Numbered from the stretch's first letter, positions 1-8,226 are shown. The stretch is 45,994 bases of DNA from an uncultured Treponema sp. (GCA_937893155.1 CALBGU010000039.1:1-45994), one strand, 5' to 3'. Notes: generated from the letters alone by a model not told the origin. Program-made: numbers and translations.

Positions 1-1058
1 GGGATGAAAAAAACTACATACCATTGATCATAGCGATGCATGGTGACAGCGGAGCCACTTCGATCATGAATGTTGTTTCCCAGCTCATGCAGTTTAATAA
101 CATATATGCTTATAATATGGCTTTAAGTAAGAGCCTCGATGCTGTTTATGAAGAACTTAGGAGCCTTTTCATGGCTGTTGATAACCGCAGAGGTGTATTT
201 TTCCTGTACGATATGGGGAGCTTGAAGACGATAGCAGGGATGATTGGAGACGAACTGGGGATCAGAATAAAAACTATTGAAATGCCCTCAACACTGATAG
301 CCTTGAACTGTGCCCGTATCATCAGTAACAGTGACAGTTTTGCCGGGGCACTCCAGTCACTTGAGAATAACTATAAGCCAGAAGAGTCCTCTTCAGAAAG
401 GAAGAAGCCGGGAAGTGTAACGATTGCGGCTGTTTGTGAAAGCGGCCGGGGTGTAGCGGAAACAGTAAAAAAATATCTTAGCAAAATGCTGGAGGGGGAA
501 AAAGTTGAGGTGGTAGCTCTGGCCGGAATGAACCGCAGAGCATTGATAAATGAGATCAAGAATATCGAAGCCTCATCCATGATACCTTGCATTGTCGGAA
601 CATATGACCCTCACATATTCAATATTCCCTTTGCCCCTGTCGGCAGCATTTTCGATATGGACAGTCAACAGCTTCATACTCTTCTGAATTTAGAGGGCAG
701 TGGAAAGAAAGAAGATATGGACATGGGGAGAATCTTCAATTACCTGAAAGAAGAGTTCCCTGATTTGAAGATGGGAGAGGTAAAGAGGGAGCTTATGGCA
801 TTCGTGAAAAAAGTCAGCCGTGATATCGTCCCGCTGGACAGGGATATTGCAGCCGGACTGATTATTCACATGACTGCCTCCATTGATCATCTGAAAAAGG
901 GGATGAAGCCGGAAGAGGTTGTTCCCAATGATTATATTTACCGCAATAAAAAGATATTCAGCAGGATAAAAGAATACCTGATCCCGGTTCAAGAAGCCAT
1001 GGAAGTGGTTTTTGACGATAACGAAATTGCCTATATCATATCAATAATAAAAAAGTAA
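1..1058 (+). CDS. LevR-type PTS-domain transcriptional regulator, C-terminal part (5' end outside window)
   Basis: The reading frame is open from base 3 with no initiation site, so this is the C-terminal part of a longer protein. It begins with a PTS EIIA(Man)-like domain: the segment LIIAMHGDSGATS holds the expected phosphorylatable His after a hydrophobic strand. A short EIIB-like region follows, with Cys in AAVCESGRGVA. The last 110 residues look like a PTS regulation domain, with His in GLIIHMTASIDHL. This order (EIIA-Man, EIIB-like, PRD) is that of LevR-family sigma54-dependent activators of PTS operons; the HTH and AAA+ parts would lie upstream. Codon use is rich in AGA, AGG and ATA, unlike the CGC-rich genes to its right, which suggests a different origin. 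Family call is good; the sugar sensed is unknown. Confidence 0.75.
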   Translation, partial: DEKNYIPLIIAMHGDSGATSIMNVVSQLMQFNNIYAYNMALSKSLDAVYEELRSLFMAVDNRRGVFFLYDMGSLKTIAGMIGDELGIRIKTIEMPSTLIALNCARIISNSDSFAGALQSLENNYKPEESSSERKKPGSVTIAAVCESGRGVAETVKKYLSKMLEGEKVEVVALAGMNRRALINEIKNIEASSMIPCIVGTYDPHIFNIPFAPVGSIFDMDSQQLHTLLNLEGSGKKEDMDMGRIFNYLKEEFPDLKMGEVKRELMAFVKKVSRDIVPLDRDIAAGLIIHMTASIDHLKKGMKPEEVVPNDYIYRNKKIFSRIKEYLIPVQEAMEVVFDDNEIAYIISIIKK

Positions 1059-1066
1059 AATTTTAT

Positions 1067-1206
1067 GTGTATTAAAGTGTATGAAATGCTTAAGGTGTTT
1101 TAGCAATTATTTTGTTGTATTTTTATGTGAATTTCCAGAATACGGATGTCTGTGAGCCAAAAAAGCAGGCATAGTGTATTAAAATATTGATTAGTGTATG
1201 AAAAAG
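1067..1206. repeat. Paired GTGTATTAAA / GTGTATGAAA direct repeats after the regulator
   Basis: GTGTATTAAA and GTGTATGAAA occur back to back at 1067-1086 and again, further apart, at 1174-1183 and 1194-1203. No gene is visible between 1059 and 1190. The repeats sit at the junction between the regulator gene and the hsdM remnant. They may be recombination scars or simply low-complexity AT-rich sequence. Confidence 0.35.
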
Positions 1207-1442
1207 TGACCGAATCGAAAGAAGCTGGTCTTTTTACCCTTTAATGCAACAAGGTCTTCAAAACTTGCGCCTTCTGGAATCGCTATTGCGCCATAAGGAT
1301 CGTCTTTATATTTATCTGAAACATATTTTACAAACAGAAGAGTAAGAATGTAGTCTTTATATTGAGAGGCATCCATACCGCCGCGAAGCTTGTCGCAGCT
1401 TGCCCAAAGGGAGCTGTAGAGCTGTGATTTTTTTACTGCCAT
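1191..1442 (-). pseudogene. Truncated type I restriction-modification methyltransferase N-terminus (hsdM remnant 1)
   Basis: The peptide starts MAVKKSQLYSSLWASCDKLR and continues with MDASQYKDYILTLLFVKYVS. This is the conserved N-terminal helical region of HsdM, the modification subunit of type I systems. Homology ends near residue 70 (ALKGKK), and the last dozen residues are unrelated read-through. A full HsdM has about 500 residues, so the SAM-binding NPPF motif and the rest are missing. An AGAGG ribosome site precedes the ATG on the minus strand. The remnant is therefore a cut-off 5' end, probably not functional. A second, different hsdM start lies at 1853-1933. Confidence 0.75.
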
Positions 1443-1852
1443 AGGAAGTACCTCTGAATTAAATTATTATATCATATATAACCTAGGAAAACAATCTTTT
1501 TCATAGACAAAACCGAAAAGAATGTTATTTTCTCTTGGCTGTAAAAAAACGCGGCAATCAGATACTGGGGATAAGAGTTTTATGTTTCTTTGATTGTTTT
1601 GTTATAAATTTATCAAAACTGTCTATGCCTGTAAGAATGAAAAATAAATTCATACTTAAAAGAAGTAGAAAACTTAGAACTGAATTAAATTTTGGAGCAA
1701 GTTTCAAAATTCGTTATAAAAAATGGACAGGTCATTATTGTGGAAATGCAGTCAGTATTTTTTTTGACTTGTAGTCATAACAACGAAAATGGAGATATGT
1801 CGATTTTCGTTGTATCAACCGAATTAATTCTGTAAAAATTTTGTTGTTATTG
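1443..1852. other. AT-rich intergenic stretch between two hsdM remnants
   Basis: No supportable gene is visible. A plus-strand open frame at 1535-1774 has a TTG start, no good ribosome site and a composition I do not recognise. The only structured element is the inverted repeat at 1780-1813. The stretch reads as decayed or rearranged sequence. Confidence 0.5.
1780..1813. repeat. 11-bp perfect inverted repeat
   Basis: ACAACGAAAAT at 1780-1790 pairs perfectly with ATTTTCGTTGT at 1803-1813 around a 12-nt loop. There is no T-tract directly after it, so it is not a typical terminator. Role unknown; an operator or an element end are possible. Confidence 0.6.
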
Positions 1853-1933
1853 TTAATAACGTGTTCCGCGAAGTTTATCGCAAGCTCCCCAGAGAGCGTC
1901 TTCAAAACTGACTTGTTTCTTAGCTTTTGCCAT
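1853..1933 (-). pseudogene. Second hsdM 5' remnant
   Basis: A 26-codon frame reads MAKAKKQVSFEDALWGACDK then LRG before a stop. The LWGACDKLRG segment parallels LWASCDKLRG in the remnant at 1191-1442, so this is the start of another HsdM paralogue. Only the first 75 bases survive. The upstream end abuts the initiator tRNA terminator. Two unlike hsdM starts within 500 bp in the same orientation suggest repeated recombination at an hsd locus. Not expected to be functional. Confidence 0.6.
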
Positions 1934-1954
1934 ATTTGCTCGAGTTATTACAAA

Positions 1955-1983
1955 AAAGACCTAAGATATTTTCTTAGGTCTTT
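1955..1983 (-). terminator. Rho-independent terminator of the initiator tRNA
   Basis: AAAGACCTAAG at 1955-1965 pairs with CTTAGGTCTTT at 1973-1983 around a 7-nt loop. On the minus strand the stem ends in a run of T. It lies directly 3' of the tRNA. Confidence 0.85.
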
Positions 1984-1986
1984 GTA

Positions 1987-2059
1987 TAGCGGAGGCAGGA
2001 CTCGAACCTGCGGCCTCCGGGTTATGAGCCCGACGAGCTTCCAACTGCTCTACCCCGCG
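1987..2059 (-). tRNA. Initiator tRNA-fMet (anticodon CAT)
   Basis: The minus strand folds into a cloverleaf with acceptor CGCGGGG, D-stem GAGC/GCTC, and an anticodon stem-loop TCGGG-CTCATAA-CCCGG. Three consecutive G:C pairs next to the anticodon and a mismatch at position 1:72 (C opposite U) mark an initiator rather than an elongator tRNA. The T-arm has GCAGG-TTCGAGT-CCTGC. CCA is not encoded. A terminator follows at once. Confidence 0.93.
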
Positions 2060-2143
2060 TCGTATGTTTAGAATAGTATACAAAAGACAAAAAAATGTCA
2101 ATAGAAACCAAAAAGTTTTTTTGCGAATTTGCAAAAAATTTTC

Positions 2144-2172
2144 TTGACAGATTAAAAAAGCTGATTGATAAT
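2144..2172 (+). promoter_or_regulatory. Sigma70-type promoter of the xylan/xylose operon
   Basis: TTGACA at 2144-2149 and GATAAT at 2167-2172 are separated by exactly 17 nt. The predicted start lies at about 2179, just before the palindromic operator at 2181-2202. This is one of the strongest promoter matches in the window. Confidence 0.85.
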
Positions 2173-2180
2173 AGAATCAG

Positions 2181-2202
2181 TTAAGGTAACCGATTACCTT
2201 AA
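2181..2202. promoter_or_regulatory. LacI-family operator palindrome
   Basis: Two perfect 9-bp arms (TTAAGGTAA and TTACCTTAA) flank CCGA. The centre AACCGATT carries the CG step typical of LacI-family operators. It covers the predicted transcription start and early transcribed region, so a bound repressor would block initiation. The LacI-type gene at 7210-8226 in the same operon is the obvious partner; that pairing is inference. Confidence 0.85.
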
Positions 2203-2230
2203 TATAGTTTATCTACAGTAGGGGTTAGAT

Positions 2231-3511
2231 ATGATGAAAAGATTCTGTTTGGCAACGATTGCGCTGTGTGCTACGGCACTGTCTCTTATGAGCTGCGGCG
2301 GAGGAAAAAGTTCTAATGCCGCAAATAACAAAAACTTGGTTGTTTGGTCTTTTACCGATGAGTTGAAGGGAATGATTAACGATTATTACACGCCAGCTCA
2401 CCCAGATGTAAAAGTGGAATATTCGATGACTCCAACTGACCAATTCCCAAACAAGCTCGACCCTGTTTTGCAGAGCGGAAATGGGTGTCCTGATGTGTTT
2501 GCTTTGGAAAATGCGTTTGTGAGAAAGTATATCGAAAGTGGTTTGCTTTTGCCGCTCGATGATGTATATGCCGAGGTTAAGGATAAGATGGCTGCGTATC
2601 CAATGCAGATTGGTTCTGCTGACGGACACGTTTACGGTATGGCTTGGCAGGTGTGCCCGGGTGCGCTTTTCTATCGCCGCAGCCTTGCAAAGAAGTATCT
2701 TGGCACAGACGACCCGGCAAAAGTGCAGGAGTATGTCAAAGACCTCGATACATTCGTAAAGACTGCTGAGTTGCTTAAAACTGCATCTGGCGGTGCGTGC
2801 GATATCGTGTCTTCTTCTGGCGATATGTTTATGCCGTACAAAGGCGCGCGCAAAATGCCGTGGGTTGTTGACGGAAAGCTTGTGATTGACCCTGCAATGG
2901 AAAAGTATATGGATATGTGCAAACTCTTGCACGATAACAACTGGGAAGGCAGAGTTGCGCAGTGGTCAGAAGGCTGGTTTGCTGGTATGAAAGGCACGTT
3001 GCGCGATGAGTTTGATAATCCGATTGAAGTGTTCTGCTATTTGCTTCCGACGTGGGGACTTCACTACACGCTCAAGCAGAATGCCCCAGATACAGCTGGC
3101 GACTGGGCTATGTGCGCAGGTCCTGCAAACTACTACTGGGGCGGCACGTGGATTGCTGCATACAAGGGCACGAAGAAGCCAGAGCTTGCAAAAGAGATGA
3201 TTAAGTTCCTTGCAACAGATGACAAATTCCTTTTGGAATATGCAAAGGCAACGGGCGACACTGTGGGCAATATCAAGGTTCAGAATGAGCTTAAAGACAC
3301 ATTTGCAGATTCATATCTTGCTGGACAGAATCACTACAAGGATTTCTGCGAAATGGCAAAAGGTATCGACGGCAGTCTTATTCAGGGAACTGACCAGCAG
3401 ATTGAGCAGCTTTTCAGCGAGGAAGTTGCAGCTTACGCAAACGGTGAGAAGACCAAAGAGCAGGCTCTTGCCGACTTTAAGGCGCAGGTTGCTTCCACAA
3501 TGGACTTGTAA
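2231..3511 (+). CDS. ABC sugar transporter substrate-binding lipoprotein (CUT1 type)
   Basis: A 426-residue extracytoplasmic sugar-binding protein of the family-1 (MalE/UgpB-like) type. The N-terminus MMKRFCLATIALCATALSLM is followed by SCGGG, a lipobox with Cys22 as lipidation site, so it should be anchored to the membrane. LVVWSFTDELKGMINDYY is the usual start of the first lobe, and the body keeps typical patterns such as GCPDVFALE and GAFYRR-like segments. AGGGG precedes tandem ATG codons at 2231 and 2234; either could start. It is the first gene of the operon and is followed by a stem-loop and two permease genes. With a beta-xylosidase and xylulokinase downstream, xylo-oligosaccharides are the likely ligand (inference). 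No ATPase gene is present; a shared MsmK/UgpC-type ATPase elsewhere is expected. Confidence 0.9.
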   Translation: MMKRFCLATIALCATALSLMSCGGGKSSNAANNKNLVVWSFTDELKGMINDYYTPAHPDVKVEYSMTPTDQFPNKLDPVLQSGNGCPDVFALENAFVRKYIESGLLLPLDDVYAEVKDKMAAYPMQIGSADGHVYGMAWQVCPGALFYRRSLAKKYLGTDDPAKVQEYVKDLDTFVKTAELLKTASGGACDIVSSSGDMFMPYKGARKMPWVVDGKLVIDPAMEKYMDMCKLLHDNNWEGRVAQWSEGWFAGMKGTLRDEFDNPIEVFCYLLPTWGLHYTLKQNAPDTAGDWAMCAGPANYYWGGTWIAAYKGTKKPELAKEMIKFLATDDKFLLEYAKATGDTVGNIKVQNELKDTFADSYLAGQNHYKDFCEMAKGIDGSLIQGTDQQIEQLFSEEVAAYANGEKTKEQALADFKAQVASTMDL

Positions 3512-3562
3512 AAATTATAAATCATTTTGCTTCATAGCACCTCCTTAATTATATAACCTTTA

Positions 3563-3610
3563 GAGCGGCTGGCAACTCTGTCCAGATGAGTATCCTCCTG
3601 TCAGCCGCTC
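3563..3610 (+). promoter_or_regulatory. Intra-operon stem-loop after the binding-protein gene
   Basis: GAGCGGCTG at 3563-3571 pairs perfectly with CAGCCGCTC at 3602-3610 around a 30-nt loop. TCTTTT follows. Such structures between a binding-protein gene and its permeases often act as weak attenuators or protect the upstream mRNA from 3' decay, giving more binding protein than permease. The role here is inference. Confidence 0.65.
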
Positions 3611-3655
3611 ATCTTTTAGCCAAAAGAGTGGATTTGAGTTCCGCAGGAGTTTTTT

Positions 3656-4570
3656 ATGACAAAAAAAGGCGCACATGACCGTCTTAACATCTACGGTTAT
3701 CTGTTTGTACTTCCATTTGTAGTAGTGTTTTTGATATTCAATTTATGGCCGACGCTGTACACGTTTTTGCTGTCGTTTGGCGATATGAGAGGGCTGAAAA
3801 CGAGTTTCTCGCTTATCGGCATCGCAAACTTTGCAAAGTTGGTGCAAGACAAGTATTTTTGGGGAGCGGTGTGCAACACGTTCATTATTTGGGGATTGAA
3901 CTTTGTGCCGCAGCTTGGGCTTGCGCTTGTGCTCGCGATTTGGCTCACTGATGTCAAACTGCATCTTAAAGGAAAGAACTTTTTCCGTGCAGTGTTTTAC
4001 CTTCCGAATCTTTTGATGGCGACTTCTGTTGCTATCTTGTTCCGCAGTCTTTTTGCTTACCCGATTGGTCCTGTAAACCAGTTTTTGATGAAAATCGGTG
4101 TGTTGAGCGAAGCGTTCAACTTTTACCGAAATGTGCCTGCAACGCGCTTAATCGTTGCATTTATCCAGTGGTGGATGTGGTGCGGTCAGACGCTCATTCT
4201 TTTGATGGCGGCAATCACGAGCATTTCACCTTCGCTGTATGAGGCGGCTGTTATTGACGGCGCAAATAATTTCCAGTGCACGATTCACATCACCATTCCG
4301 CAACTTCGCCCGATGATGTTCTATCTTCTTATCACGTCGATGGTTGGCGGTATGCAGATGTTCGATATTCCGTTCCTGATTACTGGTATGCACGGCGAGC
4401 CTGACTTCAAAATCCGCACAACGGCGGTGTATATGTACAATATCGCGTTCCAAGGACGCAACGATTATTCGTATGCGGCGGCGATTTCTATCGGAATGTT
4501 TATTATCACGGTTGTATTGGCGGCGTGTATCAATCAGATTACCAAAGAGCGCACACCAAAAAGGAGATAA
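3656..4570 (+). CDS. ABC sugar transporter permease 1 (MalF/UgpA type)
   Basis: A 304-residue inner-membrane permease with six predicted hydrophobic segments starting at GYLFVLPFVVVFLIFNLWPT. The cytoplasmic EAA loop is visible as LYEAAVIDGANNFQCTIHIT followed by IPQLRP, the site where the ATPase docks. Length and layout match the MalF/UgpA branch without the large MalF periplasmic loop. GCAGGAG lies a few bases before the ATG. The second permease starts 2 nt after the stop. It forms the import channel with that permease and the lipoprotein at 2231. Confidence 0.92.
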   Translation: MTKKGAHDRLNIYGYLFVLPFVVVFLIFNLWPTLYTFLLSFGDMRGLKTSFSLIGIANFAKLVQDKYFWGAVCNTFIIWGLNFVPQLGLALVLAIWLTDVKLHLKGKNFFRAVFYLPNLLMATSVAILFRSLFAYPIGPVNQFLMKIGVLSEAFNFYRNVPATRLIVAFIQWWMWCGQTLILLMAAITSISPSLYEAAVIDGANNFQCTIHITIPQLRPMMFYLLITSMVGGMQMFDIPFLITGMHGEPDFKIRTTAVYMYNIAFQGRNDYSYAAAISIGMFIITVVLAACINQITKERTPKRR

Positions 4571-4572
4571 TT

Positions 4573-5412
4573 ATGACGTACTCAACAGAAATAAAGATAA
4601 AAGAAACGCTTGTTCATATCGTAATGATTATTTTCGGCTTGATTGCCGTTGTGCCTGTATGGGTGATGCTCATCAACGCAACGCGCAATACTGCGGAAAT
4701 CAACGCGGGACTGTCGCTTATTCCAAGCTCGCATATGCTTGACAACTGGAAGGTTTTGACGGGGCGCGGCTTCCAAATCTGGCGCGGATTCGGCAACAGC
4801 CTGATTATCTCGTCGTGTGTAACTGCCTTGTGCGTGTATTTCTCGTCGCTGGTGGCGTATGCAATCCATATTTACAACTTCCGCGGCAAAAAAGTGCTGT
4901 GGAATCTGATTATGATGCTCATTATGCTTCCTGCTTCGCTGTCGTTCATCGGCTTTGTGCAGTTTATGTCGCGAATGCATCTGCTCAACAGCTTTATCCC
5001 GCTTATCATTCCAAGCATTGCGTCTGCGGGCACGGTGCTTTTTATGAAGCAATACCTTGAATCAATCCTGTCGTATGAGCTTATCGAGGCTTCCAGAATC
5101 GACGGCGCAGGCGAGTTTATGATTTTCAATCAGGTTGTTTTGCCCGTTATTAAACCGGCGATTGCGACTCAAGCAATTTTCTGCTTCGTTGGTTCGTGGA
5201 ACAACTTTATGACGCCGTTTGTCTTGCTTTCGAGCACCGAAAAATACACGCTTCCGATGCTCGTCCAGATGCTCCGCGGCGACATCTACCGCACCGAGTA
5301 CGGCGGAATCTACCTTGGTATTGCGGTTTCGCTTGTCCCGATTATCATCTTCTATGCGTTTATGTCGCGCAACATCATCGGCGGCTTAACGATGGGCGGC
5401 GTAAAGGAATAA
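4573..5412 (+). CDS. ABC sugar transporter permease 2 (MalG/UgpE type)
   Basis: A 279-residue partner permease. The frame is open upstream to 4525, but an AAGGAG at 4561-4566 in front of the ATG at 4573 decides the start. The protein opens MTYSTEIKIKETLVHIVMII, has six hydrophobic segments, and carries the EAA loop as LIEASRIDGAGEFMIFNQVV followed by LPVIKP. The C-terminal GGLTMGGVKE is typical of the family. Coupled to permease 1 with 2 nt between stop and start. After it comes a repeat array and then the xylosidase gene. Confidence 0.92.
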   Translation: MTYSTEIKIKETLVHIVMIIFGLIAVVPVWVMLINATRNTAEINAGLSLIPSSHMLDNWKVLTGRGFQIWRGFGNSLIISSCVTALCVYFSSLVAYAIHIYNFRGKKVLWNLIMMLIMLPASLSFIGFVQFMSRMHLLNSFIPLIIPSIASAGTVLFMKQYLESILSYELIEASRIDGAGEFMIFNQVVLPVIKPAIATQAIFCFVGSWNNFMTPFVLLSSTEKYTLPMLVQMLRGDIYRTEYGGIYLGIAVSLVPIIIFYAFMSRNIIGGLTMGGVKE

Positions 5413-5425
5413 ATCTACAGCCCTT

Positions 5426-5560
5426 GATAACAGGTGTTATCAGCACGAGGGTGCACCTGTTATCAGCGCGTTGTACACCTGTTATCAAGGCGAGGACACA
5501 TCTGTTATCAGCGCGTTGTACATCTGTTATCAAGGCGAGGACACATCTGTAATCAGCACT
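5426..5560. repeat. Intra-operon tandem array on CTGTTATCA (22/23-bp half-units, 45-bp unit)
   Basis: The core CTGTTATCA (or one-base variants) recurs with starts near 5456, 5478, 5501, 5523 and 5546, so spacing alternates 22 and 23 bp and the true unit is 45 bp, twice. The first element is inverted: GATAACAGGTG at 5426-5436 can pair with CACCTGTTATC at 5454-5464 or, over 13 bp, with the copy ending at 5488. The array fills the gap between the permease and xylosidase genes and could form large mRNA hairpins. No coding potential is apparent. Confidence 0.85.
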
Positions 5561-5599
5561 TGATTACTCAGAATGACAAAAAGATATACAGGAGATTTT

Positions 5600-7210
5600 A
5601 TGGCTACAATTCGTGTTAATAATCCGATATTGCGGGGCTTTCACCCAGACCCGTCTATTTGTATGGCGAACGGCGAGTATTACATCGCAAATTCCACGTT
5701 CGAGTGGTATCCGGGCGTAGAGATTTCGCGCTCGAAAGACTTGGTGCATTGGGACGCAGTTCCGTCTCCGCTGAGCGAAAAACGGCTTTTGGATATGGCG
5801 GGCGAAAAGTTTTCGTGCGGCATTTGGGCACCGTGCTTGAGCTACAGCAATGGGCTTTTTTATTTGATATACACAAACGTGCGGAACTGGAATGTGGGCA
5901 CGATGAAGGACTGCCCGAATTACCTAACGACAGCGCCGAGTATCGAAGGTCCGTGGTCAGACCCTGTGTTTTTGAATGCGTCGGGCTTTGATGCGTCGAT
6001 GTTCCACGATGATGACGGCAGACATTGGTATATCAATATGGAATGGGATTACCGCGAGTATGGTCCGCGTCAGTTTTCGGGCATTGTGATGCGCGAGTAT
6101 TTCCCCGCAGAAAAGCGGCTGGGAGCAGAGCGGCACAAGATTTTCTTGGGCACGGATATCGGCTTGGTGGAAGGTCCGCATTTGTACAAGCGCAACGGCT
6201 GGTATTACATTGCGGCGGCAGAAGGCGGCACGAGCATTGAGCACGCGCTTACCGTGGCTCGTTCGCGCTCAATTTTTGGTCCATACGAAGTGCACCCGCA
6301 CAATCCGCTTATTTCGAGCTACGGGCACCCAGAACTGAAATTGCAAAAAGCTGGTCACGGTAGTTGGTGTTCTTCAATCGATGGCAAGAAGACGTATTTT
6401 GTGTATCTGTGCGGTCGCCCGCTCAGCTGTGACGGAAAATCGTGTGTTTTGGGGCGCGAAACGGGTTTGGCGGAACTGGAATGGAAAGATGATTGGTGCT
6501 ATGTAAAGCAGACCGACGGCTCTTTGGGCAATACGCCGCCTGATTATGTTGATGTAGAAGCCGCGGAGGGCGCAACGCAGTATTTTGCAGGAAGCGGCAG
6601 CAATCATTACACGTTCAATGATACGCAGTTTTTGCGCGATTTTAAGACGCTTCGTTATCCGATTGACGAAACGCGGTTTTCGATTCACGAGCGCAAGGGT
6701 TTCCTTTCGATTCAGGGTTGGCAGTCTCCGTGGTCGTTTTATGAGCAGGGCGTTTTGGCGCGGCGGCAGACGGATTTTTGCTTTGCGGCAGAAACAAAGA
6801 TGGAGTTTGAGCCTGATTATTTCCAGCAGTATGCGGGGCTTTGCTATCGCTACGACGAGGAAACGCAGTATTTGCTGCAGGTTACCTACGACGAAAAGCG
6901 CGGAAAGATTTTGCAGCTCAACACGATTATGCCGAACTTCTTTGAGCGCGGAATGCCGATAGAATTAAAGGCAGGCGCGGTATGGCTCAGGCTCACGGTG
7001 AACTTTGACAAGGCGGAGTTCTCGTGGAGTCAGGACGGCGAAACGTTTCGTGCAATCCGACCGCTTGCCGACGCTTCAAAGCTCTCCGACGAGTTTGGCG
7101 GTATGGGCTTTACGGGCGCATTTGTTGGAATGTTCGCGGTTGATACGGAATTCTATAAGAAACGCGCGGACTTTGCGTATTTTGATTATAAAGGATTAGA
7201 CGAACTATAA
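5600..7210 (+). CDS. xynB: GH43 beta-xylosidase (subfamily 11 type)
   Basis: A 536-residue glycoside hydrolase with no signal peptide, so cytoplasmic; it should split xylose from imported xylo-oligosaccharides. The five-bladed propeller domain begins NNPILRGFHPDPSI, with Asp17 as general base. Asp131 in SGFDASMF is the pKa-modulating residue and Glu191 in LVEGPHLY the general acid; the spacing matches characterised GH43_11 xylosidases such as that of Selenomonas. STFEWYPGVEI is another hallmark. A C-terminal beta-sandwich (about 330-536) completes the usual architecture. AGGAG before the ATG at 5600 decides the start over upstream in-frame codons. The stop overlaps the ATG of the LacI gene (TAATG), implying translational coupling. 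Confidence 0.93.
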   Translation: MATIRVNNPILRGFHPDPSICMANGEYYIANSTFEWYPGVEISRSKDLVHWDAVPSPLSEKRLLDMAGEKFSCGIWAPCLSYSNGLFYLIYTNVRNWNVGTMKDCPNYLTTAPSIEGPWSDPVFLNASGFDASMFHDDDGRHWYINMEWDYREYGPRQFSGIVMREYFPAEKRLGAERHKIFLGTDIGLVEGPHLYKRNGWYYIAAAEGGTSIEHALTVARSRSIFGPYEVHPHNPLISSYGHPELKLQKAGHGSWCSSIDGKKTYFVYLCGRPLSCDGKSCVLGRETGLAELEWKDDWCYVKQTDGSLGNTPPDYVDVEAAEGATQYFAGSGSNHYTFNDTQFLRDFKTLRYPIDETRFSIHERKGFLSIQGWQSPWSFYEQGVLARRQTDFCFAAETKMEFEPDYFQQYAGLCYRYDEETQYLLQVTYDEKRGKILQLNTIMPNFFERGMPIELKAGAVWLRLTVNFDKAEFSWSQDGETFRAIRPLADASKLSDEFGGMGFTGAFVGMFAVDTEFYKKRADFAYFDYKGLDEL

Positions 7211-8226
7211 TGGTTACCATTTATGACATCGCCCGTGCAACAGGGTATTCTGCGCCGACGGTATCGCGTGCGCTTACAGGTACAGGCAAGCTCACACAAG
7301 CGACAAGAAAGAAAATCATTTCTACTGCGAATGAAATGGGCTATGAGCCGAATAGTATAGCTCGCTCCCTTTCGACAAAGAAAACGAACCTCATCGGCAT
7401 TATCTACGATGATATTCAGATGGCGCGGGGTTTTACGCACCCGCTCTTTTCTGGCGTGTTGGACACGTTCCGAGAAGCCGTGGAAAAGCAAGGCTATGAC
7501 ATAATCTTTTTATCGCGATACTTCAAGATGTCGTATCTGGCACACGCCCGCTATCGCGCAGTGGAGGGTGTCGCGATAATAAACCCTGAAACGGGGCATT
7601 ACACCAAGTACGAGGAGTTCTCGGGCGATGATATTCCCTGTGTGTCCACGAGCGCGATAATTCCCGGGATTTGCTCGGTGCTGTCGGAAAACGAAGAGGC
7701 GGGCTATCAAGCGGCGAAGTTCCTTGTGTCGATGGGGCACAAAAAAATTGCGTATCTTTCAGGTCCGTTCGATTCGTATTCGATGGCGGCTATTGAGCGA
7801 TACACGGGCTTTAAGCGCGCTCTTTCGGATTGCGGCATTGCGATGGACGAGAGCTACTTTGAAAAGTGCGATGCGTGGTATGCGAGGTCGGGCAAAGAAG
7901 GGTTTGAGCGGCTGTATGCGCGGCACAGCGATATGACGGCGGTGTTTACATCGTCGGATTTACTGGCGACGGGGATTATGCAAGCGGCTGGCGAAAAAGG
8001 CATTCGATTGCCGGACGACCTTTCGATAATCGGTTTTGATGACGACAAGGTGTCGGAGTTTATCACGCCGAGCTTAACGACGTTCAGACAGAACAGCCGT
8101 ATGATTGCACAAAAGGCGGCGGAACTCCTGCTCGGCGCAATCGGCGGCAAGAAGATTGAAAGTGATTTTGTGCGTATCCCCGCGGAGTTCATCGTGCGCG
8201 ATTCGGTGAAGCGACTGGAATCATAA
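7210..8226 (+). CDS. LacI-family transcriptional repressor of the xylose operon
   Basis: A 338-residue regulator. The first 60 residues form the LacI HTH and hinge helix: VTIYDIARATGYSAPTVSRA and then GYEPNSIARSLSTKKT. The remainder is a periplasmic-binding-protein-like sensor domain (IGIIYDD at 63 on, TAVFTSSDLLATGIMQAAGE, IIGFDDDKVSEFITPSLTT). The ATG overlaps the xylosidase stop by one base. It lies in the middle of the operon it probably controls; the palindrome with a central CG at 2181-2202 is its likely operator, making an autoregulated circuit. Inducer (xylose or a xylo-oligosaccharide) is inferred from context. Confidence 0.92.
   Translation: MVTIYDIARATGYSAPTVSRALTGTGKLTQATRKKIISTANEMGYEPNSIARSLSTKKTNLIGIIYDDIQMARGFTHPLFSGVLDTFREAVEKQGYDIIFLSRYFKMSYLAHARYRAVEGVAIINPETGHYTKYEEFSGDDIPCVSTSAIIPGICSVLSENEEAGYQAAKFLVSMGHKKIAYLSGPFDSYSMAAIERYTGFKRALSDCGIAMDESYFEKCDAWYARSGKEGFERLYARHSDMTAVFTSSDLLATGIMQAAGEKGIRLPDDLSIIGFDDDKVSEFITPSLTTFRQNSRMIAQKAAELLLGAIGGKKIESDFVRIPAEFIVRDSVKRLES

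Noticed and set aside
1535..1774. 79-codon gene with TTG start
   Set aside because: No ribosome site, no recognisable motif, and it lies in decayed DNA between hsdM remnants.
2225..2932. 235-codon minus-strand gene
   Set aside because: It is antisense to the binding-protein gene, whose signal peptide, lipobox and fold are convincing.
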